Assembly (NCBI GenBank): GCA_016219765.1
Contig: JACRKM010000028.1
Span: forward strand, 1 to 11,253
Direction of reading: 5' to 3'
DNA: 11,253 bases
Source: Candidatus Woesearchaeota archaeon
GTDB taxonomy: Archaea; Nanobdellota; Nanobdellia; Woesearchaeales; UBA11576
The position numbers and the translations under genes are program-made. The notes beneath the pieces are model-generated. The model was not told the origin of the DNA. It searched no databases and worked only from the letters and a program-made list of their open reading frames with translations. Below, piece by piece: positions 5,838 to 11,253 of this stretch (within the stretch, counting starts at the first letter, position 1; every line of letters starts with the position of its first letter).

Positions 5838-6914
5838 CTAACGTGTAATCTCAAAGCTCTGCACTTGCTCAAACAGCCTTCGCGCCTGCGGATTCTTAGA
5901 AAAATGCTCTCGCACGGGTTTGATGAGTTCATTAGTGTAGTGCGCGACTGCATTCTTAAGATCAAGCGGGTGAAGTTTTCCCGACGTATAGACTTCTTCT
6001 AGTTCAAGGAAGCTCGCAAGTTCCAGTGGTCCGCCGAATTTTTGTGGCCGATCGATCTGGATTGTCTTGAATTTTGGAAATAATAAATGGCAGGCATAGT
6101 CCATAACTGGGTTTTCATGCACAACCTTCTCAGGGCAGTATGCTTTTTTGATTTTATGATTAATTTGTTCTTCATTATCAGTCATGAAAATGGCGGTGTC
6201 GGGAATTGATTTGCTCATCTTGAGCGATATCGCGCGTTCTATCGTGTCTGCATCAGATTTCGGTGGCTCTCCAAGGCCGAATAGCATGTGGTGGTGTACG
6301 CAGACCGGCTTATAATAGCCCAGTTTAGGACCGAGTTCTCGCGCCAGCACATTAACTTTGCGCTGGTCCATGCCTAACTGTGCAATATCAACGCCGAGGT
6401 AAAAGATATCTGCCGCCTGCATGCATGGATACAGGATTTGTGCTGCAGAGAGTTGTTCTGATTCACTGCGTCCCATGATCTGCGAGCATCGTACTATGCG
6501 ATTTACCGTGCTGTTCCTGCTGACTTGCATGACCATCTTCCAGTATGCGTCATCCTTGACGAGATCCGATGCCCAGACAAATTCAACATTATCGAGATCC
6601 ATGCCACATGCTTTCCATACTTCGATGAGATATTTTCCAGTTGTCTGGATTTTCTCAAGATCTCCACCCATCTTGTTGTTTGCCCACCCATGCCAGTCTG
6701 CAACGAGCATCTTGAACTTGGCTCCTGCAGCAGTCATGCGATTGATGTTGATTGCACGCATGATGCCTTGTGCGATATGTGGATTGCCGCTGGGCTCAAA
6801 GCCATCATAGGCAACCGGGTGTTTTTTTGTCTTGAGAAGTTCGTCAAGCTCGTCACGCGTTAGAATCTCTTCGCCTACCTGTTCGATAAGGGCAAGTCTT
6901 TTTTCGTGTTGCAT
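5838..6914 (-). CDS. tyrS: Tyrosyl-tRNA synthetase, archaeal type
   Basis: This class I aminoacyl-tRNA synthetase charges tRNA-Tyr in the cytoplasm. In the 358-residue reading, VAYDGFEPSG (34-43) is followed by the HIGH-box equivalent HIAQ (46-49). Tyrosine-pocket residues have archaeal spacing: Tyr162, Gln166 and Asp169 in LYPCMQAADIFYL. MDQRKVNVLARE (182-193) and the KMSKS loop (232-236) follow. The length matches archaeal and eukaryotic-type enzymes, without the bacterial S4 tail. I chose ATG 6914 over ATG 6938. A TATA-like TTTATATA overlaps the upstream ATG, and the expected start site falls at the second one, whose MQHEKRLALIEQVGEEILT matches the family N-terminus. The longer form would add only MNRGTAIT. 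TyrRS rather than TrpRS is supported by the YDGFEPSG and MDQRK motifs. Confidence 0.93.
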   Translation of the reverse strand: MQHEKRLALIEQVGEEILTRDELDELLKTKKHPVAYDGFEPSGNPHIAQGIMRAININRMTAAGAKFKMLVADWHGWANNKMGGDLEKIQTTGKYLIEVWKACGMDLDNVEFVWASDLVKDDAYWKMVMQVSRNSTVNRIVRCSQIMGRSESEQLSAAQILYPCMQAADIFYLGVDIAQLGMDQRKVNVLARELGPKLGYYKPVCVHHHMLFGLGEPPKSDADTIERAISLKMSKSIPDTAIFMTDNEEQINHKIKKAYCPEKVVHENPVMDYACHLLFPKFKTIQIDRPQKFGGPLELASFLELEEVYTSGKLHPLDLKNAVAHYTNELIKPVREHFSKNPQARRLFEQVQSFEITR

Positions 6915-6937
6915 TGTTATGGCGGTGCCACGGTTCA

Positions 6938-6946
6938 TATATAAAG
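6938..6946 (-). promoter_or_regulatory. TATA box for tyrS
   Basis: On the minus strand CTTTATATA ends at the first possible ATG (6938) and is centred about 28 bp before ATG 6914. An ATG touching the TATA box cannot be in the transcript, so the box decides the start. Confidence 0.6.
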
Positions 6947-6960
6947 TTTATGAGGTGGGC

Positions 6961-6998
6961 GGCTCTGTCCCGAATGTACCACTGCAACCCTGCGAGTT
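6961..6998 (+). repeat. Dispersed repeat, copy 2 (first copy at 1807-1844)
   Basis: Identical to copy 1 over GGCTCTGTCCC, then similar over the next 27 bases, about 31 of 38 in all with no gap. It lies in the tyrS/PRC-barrel intergenic region, just upstream of the tyrS promoter. It is followed by a further TGTCCCTA-type segment at about 7036-7043. It is not a tRNA that I can fold. Function unknown. Confidence 0.5.
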
Positions 6999-7081
6999 AG
7001 GGGAACCTTCTTTAAACAGACGGAAGGCCTAAAAATGTCCCTACCAGTGAGTGTTCCCATTCGAAGAAAAAAATACAAAGG

Positions 7082-7089
7082 TTTATATA
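7082..7089 (+). promoter_or_regulatory. TATA box for the PRC-barrel gene
   Basis: TTTATATA here would place the transcription start near 7111, giving a leader of about 98 bases before the PRC-barrel ATG. This contrasts with the leaderless genes around it. Confidence 0.45.
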
Positions 7090-7180
7090 TGATTGCCTCT
7101 CTTGGTGCGTCAATAAAAGTTAGTTTTACCTCGGATTATTTGGTTCATCGCTGGTAACCCGATGGCAAAAAGAGGGTGAC

Positions 7181-7216
7181 ATGAAAAAAAGGTTAGAGGG
7201 GTTGTACTATGGCTGA
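7181..7216 (+). CDS. Possible 11-codon upstream ORF overlapping the PRC-barrel start
   Basis: ATG follows a good archaeal ribosome-binding sequence, GGTGA (7175-7179), at one base spacing. It encodes MKKRLEGLYYG and stops at 7214-7216, overlapping the PRC-barrel ATG at 7209 in another frame. The overlap would suit translational coupling or a leader peptide. The spacing is very short and the peptide may be chance. Confidence 0.2.
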   Translation: MKKRLEGLYYG

Positions 7217-7472
7217 CGATGACAAGCGATTTGCACGCGAACTCATTGGGAAGACTGTTGTTTCTAAAACGGGCAAGAAATTTGGTGAAGTCGGCGATAT
7301 AGTTTTTGAAGTGAAGTCTGGCGAACTCATCCACCTGGTCCTTGTGAAGCCGACGGCTTACACAGAAAAACTTGAACTGGAAAAGGATAAATCCGGCAAC
7401 ATCTTAATCCCGTATTCTTCGCTAATCGCAATTGGAGACTTCATGGTAATCGCGGAAGAAGACATTATTTGA
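7209..7472 (+). CDS. PRC-barrel domain protein
   Basis: This 87-residue protein consists almost entirely of one PRC-barrel. The signature is visible: ARELIGKTVVSKTGKKFGEV (residues 9-28), then GDIVFEVKSGELIHLVL and the closing strand IPYSSLIAIGDFMVIAEE. Stand-alone PRC-barrel proteins are common in archaea. The domain is known from RimM and photosynthetic reaction centre H subunits. Proposed roles include RNA binding and, in some archaea, cell division; the role here is not determined. GAGGGG (7196-7201) lies 7 bases before the ATG. The gene is monocistronic, with its own TATA box and a leader containing a possible upstream ORF. A T-rich stretch follows the stop. Confidence 0.88.
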   Translation: MADDDKRFARELIGKTVVSKTGKKFGEVGDIVFEVKSGELIHLVLVKPTAYTEKLELEKDKSGNILIPYSSLIAIGDFMVIAEEDII

Positions 7473-7500
7473 AATTATTTCATTTTCTCCTTTCTTTCGT
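7473..7500 (+). terminator. T-rich 3' end of the PRC-barrel gene
   Basis: Directly after the TGA the sequence is pyrimidine and T-rich (TTATTTCATTTTCTCC and TTTCTTTCG). This fits an archaeal oligo-T terminator without a hairpin. Confidence 0.35.
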
Positions 7501-7540
7501 TAGTTCGTGTCTCCGGGATTTCTTAATATACGTTATTGAA

Positions 7541-7588
7541 AAGGGTGCTCTCTGGTGCACGGCACCACTCCGGCGTGCTGCGCACACC
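7541..7588. other. GC-rich hairpin-prone stretch next to hairpin element 3
   Basis: It contains the tight hairpin GGTGC-acg-GCACC (7553-7565), and further out GGTG (about 7545) could pair with CACC (about 7585). It may be part of the same folded element, because GCGCACAC at about 7580 partly mirrors GTGTGAGC after the right arm. I see no gene. Outside it and element 3, the 7473-7801 intergenic region shows only the T-rich stretch after the PRC-barrel gene and the rfcS TATA box. Confidence 0.35.
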
Positions 7589-7594
7589 TTCGTT

Positions 7595-7726
7595 CGTTCA
7601 ACACCGCTGCCGGCTCGTGATGTGGTATTCTTTTTCCGCAGGTCGACATTCCCCGATGGGGCATCCCCCTTGTCGACATCGAAGCAAGATCCGCTATCTC
7701 TCGCAACAGGGCAGCGGTGTTGAACG
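7595..7726. repeat. Long-hairpin element, copy 3 (upstream of rfcS)
   Basis: A perfect 17-bp inverted repeat, CGTTCAACACCGCTGCC (7595-7611) with its complement at 7710-7726, encloses 98 bases. Nested inside are GTCGACA (7642-7648) with TGTCGAC (7671-7677) and the tight hairpin CCCC-GAT-GGGG (7651-7661). Aligned to copy 2 (stem CAGCGCCGCCAC), this stem reads CAACACCGCTGC. It differs at four positions, and each change is matched on the other arm, so pairing is kept. GCTCG next to the left stem and CTCGCA (7700-7705) near the right stem match the other copies. The outermost bases are GTTCAAC and GTTGAAC. The element fills most of the PRC-barrel/rfcS intergenic region. Confidence 0.7.
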
Positions 7727-7770
7727 TGCCTGTACGTGTGAGCTTTTCAATAACGCCTCTTAATAGCAAC

Positions 7771-7780
7771 TTTTTTATAG
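7771..7780 (+). promoter_or_regulatory. TATA box for rfcS
   Basis: TTTTTTATAG is centred 26 bp upstream of the ATG at 7802, so the rfcS mRNA is expected to be leaderless. The box lies about 45 bp after hairpin element 3. Confidence 0.55.
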
Positions 7781-7801
7781 CTTGTTGGATTCCGGGCAGG
7801 T

Positions 7802-8806
7802 ATGATCGAGAACGAACAAAGATACACACACGACGAGGAATTGCAGGCTTCGAATCACACGATCTGGACTGAGAAGTATCGTCCAAAAAAGTTTTCAGAA
7901 GTTCTCGGGCAAGACGAAATCGTCAAGCGCGTTGAGGCGTTCGTGAAGCAGAAAAATATGCCTCACGTGCTTTTTTCGGGTCCTGCCGGGGTCGGGAAGA
8001 CATCGCTTGCGCTTGTTATCGCGCGCCAGTTATTCGGTAATTCGTATCACATGAATTTCCTTGAGCTGAACGCGTCTGACGAGCGCGGAATTGATGTTGT
8101 CAGGAACAAGGTCAAGGATTTCGCCAGGACGCGCTCTATCGGGGATGTACCGTTCAAGATTATTTACCTTGACGAGTGTGATGCGCTAACTAGGGAAGCT
8201 CAGCAGGCATTGCGCCGGACAATGGAAAATTTTACGCAAACAACGCGTTTTATCCTTTCAGCAAACTATTCAAGCAAGATCATTGATCCCATCCAATCGC
8301 GGTGCGCGATATTTCGCTTCAAGCCGCTTGCCAAAGAAGATATCTTCAAGCTGATTGACAAGATTGCTGCTCAGGAAGGGATCAGAATCGACTCAGCGGC
8401 AAAAGAAGCGCTCTACGTAATCTCGCAAGGCGACTGCCGCAGGGTTGAGAACATCTTGCAGAGCGCCGCATCGATGGAAAAGCACATTAGTGAAGAAAGC
8501 GTATTTTCCCTTGCATCGATGGCAAGGCCCAAGGAAGTCAAAGAGGTTTTGGAGCTTGCACTTAAGAACAAATTTGTAGACGCCAGAAACAAACTTTTAA
8601 ATATAATGCTTGACTATGGGTTGTCGGGAATAGACGTCATTAAGCAGATCCAGTCAGAGATCATCTCGCTTGATATTTCAGGAAAACATCGGATGGTCCT
8701 GATGGAAAAGTGCGGTGAGGTCGAATTTCGCATGACTGAGGGAAGCGACGAGTTTTTGCAGCTTGAGTCATTCCTTGCACAAGTGGCATTGGTCGGTATG
8801 CAGTGA
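7802..8806 (+). CDS. rfcS: Replication factor C small subunit (clamp loader)
   Basis: This 334-residue AAA+ protein, with the large subunit, loads the PCNA sliding clamp onto primed DNA in an ATP-dependent step. After a short extra N-terminus come WTEKYRPKKFSEVLGQDEIV (22-41, the RFC box II region), Walker A GPAGVGKTS (60-68) and NASDERG (90-96). Walker B is IIYLDECD (120-127), sensor 1 is ILSANYSSKI, and the IQSRC motif (164-168) supplies the arginine finger. The C-terminal helical collar domain fills the rest, and the length is normal. The first 20 residues before the conserved WTEKYRP are somewhat longer than usual. The ATG at 7802 is supported by a TATA box 26 bp upstream. The coiled-coil gene follows 57 bp downstream on the same strand and may be cotranscribed. 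This gene is the strongest single sign that the window is archaeal. Confidence 0.95.
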   Translation: MIENEQRYTHDEELQASNHTIWTEKYRPKKFSEVLGQDEIVKRVEAFVKQKNMPHVLFSGPAGVGKTSLALVIARQLFGNSYHMNFLELNASDERGIDVVRNKVKDFARTRSIGDVPFKIIYLDECDALTREAQQALRRTMENFTQTTRFILSANYSSKIIDPIQSRCAIFRFKPLAKEDIFKLIDKIAAQEGIRIDSAAKEALYVISQGDCRRVENILQSAASMEKHISEESVFSLASMARPKEVKEVLELALKNKFVDARNKLLNIMLDYGLSGIDVIKQIQSEIISLDISGKHRMVLMEKCGEVEFRMTEGSDEFLQLESFLAQVALVGMQ

Positions 8807-8863
8807 CCTTTGTGTGCACGCAGTCTTGTACGCTACAAAAAGACGGAGTAAAAAAGCGGTGAC

Positions 8864-9310
8864 ATGGCAAATCCTCTGATTCTAGATGAACTGAAAAAAA
8901 AAAGTCAGGAGATGCTTACGCTCCAGCACGATCTTACGAATCGGCTTTCTCAGAGCCAGCAGATTATTGCGGATTTCTCGCTAGAGCTTGAACAACTCAA
9001 AGAAGAGATTACCTCAAAGGAAGGCACAGAGCGTCTGTTGCCGGGGTACCTTGGAACCTTGCAGTCGGCGCTGGTTGAAAAACAAGAATTGATCAAAAAC
9101 CTGATTGATGATGTCACAGCATTAAGAAATGTAATCGATAAAAAAGACGAGCACCTGCGTGAACTGAAACAAAAACTCACAGAGCAGATCACCACAGCAA
9201 CAGAAAATGAAGCGAAGGCCGTTGAGAAGCAAGGATTGGTCAAAAACCTGATTGACGACGTTACAGCATTAAGAAATGTGGTCGATAAGAAGGACGAGCA
9301 CCTGCGTTAA
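8864..9310 (+). CDS. Coiled-coil protein, N-terminal part, ended by an in-frame TAA
   Basis: ATG 8864 follows GGTGA (8857-8861) and begins a 148-residue reading that is almost entirely helical coiled coil, rich in Glu, Lys, Gln and Leu. It contains one full 49-residue repeat (residues 71-119) and most of a second. The TAA at 9308-9310 stands where the first repeat has GAA (9161-9163). Beyond it the same frame stays open to 10120 and continues the coiled coil without a break. I therefore read this as the front of a 418-codon gene interrupted at codon 149, by mutation, sequencing error or readthrough. TAA also ends the M16 gene, so a recoded genetic code is unlikely. The gene follows rfcS by 57 bp. 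Coiled-coil content alone does not reveal function; a structural or chromosome-associated role is only a guess. Confidence 0.7.
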   Translation: MANPLILDELKKKSQEMLTLQHDLTNRLSQSQQIIADFSLELEQLKEEITSKEGTERLLPGYLGTLQSALVEKQELIKNLIDDVTALRNVIDKKDEHLRELKQKLTEQITTATENEAKAVEKQGLVKNLIDDVTALRNVVDKKDEHLR

Positions 9311-9367
9311 CTGAAACAAAAACTCACAGAGCAAATCACCACAGCAACAGAAAATGAAGCGAAGGCT
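9074..9367 (+). repeat. 147-bp tandem duplication within the coiled-coil gene
   Basis: Two in-frame copies, 9074-9220 and 9221-9367, each encode 49 residues centred on KNLIDDVTALRN and DKKDEHLR. I count about 10 synonymous changes, three amino-acid changes (Glu to Gly and two Ile to Val) and one nonsense change between copies. The excess of silent changes shows that both copies were kept as coding sequence for some time after duplication. Confidence 0.85.
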
Positions 9368-9409
9368 GTTGACCTAAAACAGGAGCTTCTTGAGGCACGC
9401 AAGGAGATC

Positions 9410-10120
9410 GTGCGATTGAAGAATGACATCGCCATCTTTGATTCAAGGTTTAGCGAAAGCAATGCACAAAACAAGAAGCTTGCTGCAGATTTGCTGCAAA
9501 CGAAAGACGAACTGCAGCGCACCACTGCCGAAGTGAACACTGTGCGTGCCGCGCTTGTAGAACAGCAGCAGAATATGAAAAGTGCGATCGAGAAGCTGGC
9601 TGGGGAGCACGAGAGTGCAACGAAGAGGATAGTGAACGAGGGCATTCGGCGCAATCTTGCGCTCGCGACAGAAGTGAAGCAGTTGCGCGACATGGTTGGT
9701 GCGCAGCGCAGGGTCATTGATCTTAAAGAGAAGAAAGAGACTGAGCTTGCACAGGAAACGGTGAGCAGGGTAAAGGAACTGCTCTCGGTCAAGGAAAGCG
9801 CATCATCGCAGACAAGCGAAGCTGCACTCCGGGGAGTTTCTCCAATGCCATCGCGGTCGTCATTGCAGCCAGAATACGCGCGGGAGGCATACGTTGAGGA
9901 GGAAGAGGATCTTCTTGAGAGCTTGCGGACGCTCGTTGGAAGCGATAATTACGAACAGAGCGCCAGCATTCCACAATTGAGTGACTTGTGTCCAATGATC
10001 GAGACTGCATTCGACCATGGAGATACGAAAGATAAGATTATTCGGTCGTTGCGCAGTTGTGGTTATGCGCTGTCAGACATTGACGAGGCGTTCAGAAAGC
10101 TTGGACGTTGGACTGATTAG
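9410..10120 (+). CDS. Coiled-coil protein, C-terminal part, with terminal helical domain
   Basis: This is the same frame as the upstream piece (open from 9311). It could be translated separately from GTG 9410 or TTG 9416, since AAGGAG at 9401-9406 could serve as a ribosome-binding site. The first 130 or so residues continue the coiled coil (for example EVKQLRDMVGAQRRVIDLKE). A Ser/Pro-rich and then acidic linker (VEEEEDLLE) follows. The last 45 residues form a separate helical unit with the pattern DLCPMIETAF, GDTKDKIIRSLRSCGYALSDIDEAFRKL. It resembles a UBA-like helical tail that I associate with DPANN archaeal proteins of otherwise different content; that is recollection, not a search result. 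The intact gene would be 8864-10120. It converges on the lipoprotein gene with 39 bp between stops. Confidence 0.65.
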   Translation: MRLKNDIAIFDSRFSESNAQNKKLAADLLQTKDELQRTTAEVNTVRAALVEQQQNMKSAIEKLAGEHESATKRIVNEGIRRNLALATEVKQLRDMVGAQRRVIDLKEKKETELAQETVSRVKELLSVKESASSQTSEAALRGVSPMPSRSSLQPEYAREAYVEEEEDLLESLRTLVGSDNYEQSASIPQLSDLCPMIETAFDHGDTKDKIIRSLRSCGYALSDIDEAFRKLGRWTD

Positions 10121-10159
10121 AATAGAAAGATGAAAAGAAAATTAAAAGATTAAGCGGGA

Positions 10160-11134
10160 TTATCCGCCAACGTGTTGCACGACGAGGGGCTTGCTTACAA
10201 ACTGCTTGTAGTCATAGCCGAGCTCGATTGTGACAAGCTTTTCAAGATCGCTCGGGGTGTTAACCGTTTGCGTACAGCGGATTTCACGTTCTCCATTGAG
10301 GAGTGTTGCGTCCCCTTCAAAGGTTGTGCCGCTTGCTGCGCCATTCTGGAGTCCACTGCAGGTTAAGCCATCAGAGAGTCCTGTATCGACTTTTACATGA
10401 ACCTTATCTTTTTTCTGGAAGCTTCCATCGCATTCACTTGCTTTCTCGTGGACGGTCCCTGTTCCAACGGATTTAATCTTAAAGACAAACGCAACCTTGT
10501 TTGAGGAGCTTACAGATTCTCGAAATGACTGGCTCTCAATCTGTACTGGTGCTCCCGAATTATCAACAGACTTGACTTCATTGATTTGACAAAGCGTGCT
10601 TGTTTTGCCTTCTGTTCCAAGGATGTCTTCGAGAACGCATAGTTTGGTGTTGGTCATGCTCTTGTAGGCATAGCAGACATCTGCGCGGATATTGTAGCTT
10701 ACAGATCCTGCAATCGTCTTTTGGTGCTGCATTGTTCCAGAAACAGGGAAGTCGATTGTGACGTCAGCTCCCGAAACAGCGTTTCCGCTTGCATCCCTTT
10801 GCGCTCCTCGCAACGGGTCGGGGCTGTCACGTTTGAGGTCTGCTGCAGTAACGCCGAAATCAGCAGGGTCGATGCCACTGATCGTGACGGTTGCATCAGC
10901 AGTGTCCTCGATGGTATAATCTCCTTTGTTCACAAGGCGTACGCTGATTCCGAACGGTTGGCCTGTATCAAAAACCTTATCTGGCGGAGTTCCTGTGACA
11001 AAGCTGAGTTCAAGTCCCTGGGTTCCGCCGACAAATTGCGATCCTGCGACACCCTGCTGTTTGTCTCCGCCCTTACATCCTGCAAGGATGAAAAGAACTG
11101 TTAGCGCTGCGATGGAGATGATTTTTTTGTTCAT
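10160..11134 (-). CDS. Predicted secreted lipoprotein, DPANN-type
   Basis: This 324-residue protein begins with a lipoprotein signal peptide: Lys3 and Lys4, a hydrophobic core, and lipobox LAGC with the cysteine at residue 20. It would be anchored on the outside of the cytoplasmic membrane. After a flexible Gly/Gln-rich linker comes FVGGTQGLELSFVTGTPPD (35-53), then a beta-rich domain with PFGISVRLVNKGDYTI. The latter resembles immunoglobulin-like or CARDB-like folds. Six further cysteines (DVC, KLC, TLC, SEC, LTC, IRC) could make three disulfides. The GGTQGL/PP/VFD style is one I recall from many Woesearchaeota-like genomes. A ribosome-binding site, GGAGG (11143-11147), lies 8 bases before the ATG, so this gene has a leader, unlike the leaderless genes. 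Function is unknown; binding or surface display is the likely role. Confidence 0.82.
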   Translation of the reverse strand: MNKKIISIAALTVLFILAGCKGGDKQQGVAGSQFVGGTQGLELSFVTGTPPDKVFDTGQPFGISVRLVNKGDYTIEDTADATVTISGIDPADFGVTAADLKRDSPDPLRGAQRDASGNAVSGADVTIDFPVSGTMQHQKTIAGSVSYNIRADVCYAYKSMTNTKLCVLEDILGTEGKTSTLCQINEVKSVDNSGAPVQIESQSFRESVSSSNKVAFVFKIKSVGTGTVHEKASECDGSFQKKDKVHVKVDTGLSDGLTCSGLQNGAASGTTFEGDATLLNGEREIRCTQTVNTPSDLEKLVTIELGYDYKQFVSKPLVVQHVGG

Positions 11135-11142
11135 GTCTGGTG

Positions 11143-11147
11143 CCTCC
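11143..11147 (-). promoter_or_regulatory. Shine-Dalgarno of the lipoprotein gene
   Basis: GGAGG on the minus strand, 8 bases before ATG 11134. The beta-barrel gene, the other exported protein, also has a strong AAGGAGG, and both have TGATTTATTT on the plus strand upstream (3142-3151 and 11222-11231). Confidence 0.5.
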
Positions 11148-11253
11148 GAAATGTAGTCCGTGATTCAGTTAGTGTTAGTCAGCTAGTTTAGTTGCCGTAT
11201 TTCCTATTCTTGTTCATACCTTGATTTATTTCCTTAATTATGATTGGGTTGTG
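11148..11253. other. Upstream region of the lipoprotein gene
   Basis: There is no gene. Repeated TTAGT words lie at 11168-11192. An A/T-rich element reading AAATAAATCA on the minus strand (11222-11231) might serve as promoter, but its distance of about 90 bp to the ATG is long. I cannot place a confident TATA box. Confidence 0.3.

Noticed and set aside
6955..7060. tRNA or SRP-type RNA gene upstream of tyrS
   Set aside because: I could not form a cloverleaf or find the conserved T-loop or SRP helix 8 bases.
7469..7723. 84-codon plus-strand ORF after the PRC-barrel gene
   Set aside because: It overlaps the T-rich end and the hairpin element. The Arg/Pro/Ser-rich translation looks like chance reading of structured DNA.
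7533..7886. 117-codon minus-strand ORF across the PRC-barrel/rfcS intergenic region
   Set aside because: It runs through the hairpin element and the start of rfcS antisense. It has no family-like pattern, no promoter and a composition explained by the palindromes.
9308..9310. TAA recoded as an amino acid
   Set aside because: TAA ends the M16, beta-barrel and lipoprotein genes at positions that fit their families, so a changed code is unlikely.
9074..9367. CRISPR-like repeat
   Set aside because: It is only two in-frame copies of a coding duplication without spacers. There is no CRISPR array anywhere in the window.

Overview
The window looks archaeal, most likely from a DPANN-type lineage with a small genome. 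The evidence is an archaeal replication factor C small subunit, an archaeal-type tyrosyl-tRNA synthetase, a stand-alone PRC-barrel protein and a lipoprotein of a style I associate with DPANN genomes. Several start codons lie about 26 bp downstream of a TATA-like box, which is the layout of leaderless archaeal transcripts. The lineage is inferred from protein style only, not from a phylogeny.

Layout. (1) 1-1850: an AT-rich module with a minus-strand AAA+ ATPase/winged-helix gene, a divergent 42-codon small ORF, and between them a cluster of short CATTAC-type repeats. Both ends carry a copy of the same 12-mer in inverted orientation. (2) 1850-3300: a minus-strand gene for a Sec-exported, outer-membrane-type beta-barrel protein, bracketed by two related long-hairpin elements. 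A third such element lies at 7595-7726. (3) 3427-6914: housekeeping-like genes. An M24 (Xaa-Pro) peptidase and an M16 zinc peptidase diverge from a 40-bp bidirectional promoter, and tyrS converges on the M16 gene. (4) 6939-8806: a PRC-barrel gene with a leader that contains an 11-codon upstream ORF, then the third hairpin element, then rfcS. (5) 8864-10120: a coiled-coil protein with a 147-bp tandem duplication and an in-frame TAA, so it reads as two pieces of one gene. (6) 10160-11134: a convergent lipoprotein gene.

How it fits together. rfcS and tyrS serve replication and translation. The two peptidases probably act in protein turnover but share no visible pathway with their neighbours. The most unusual parts are the family of hairpin elements, whose stems differ in sequence yet keep pairing, and the beta-barrel gene that two of them bracket. 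The element ends recall integron attC half-sites but do not have full attC architecture. The beta-barrel gene has no ordinary in-frame start codon upstream of its signal peptide.
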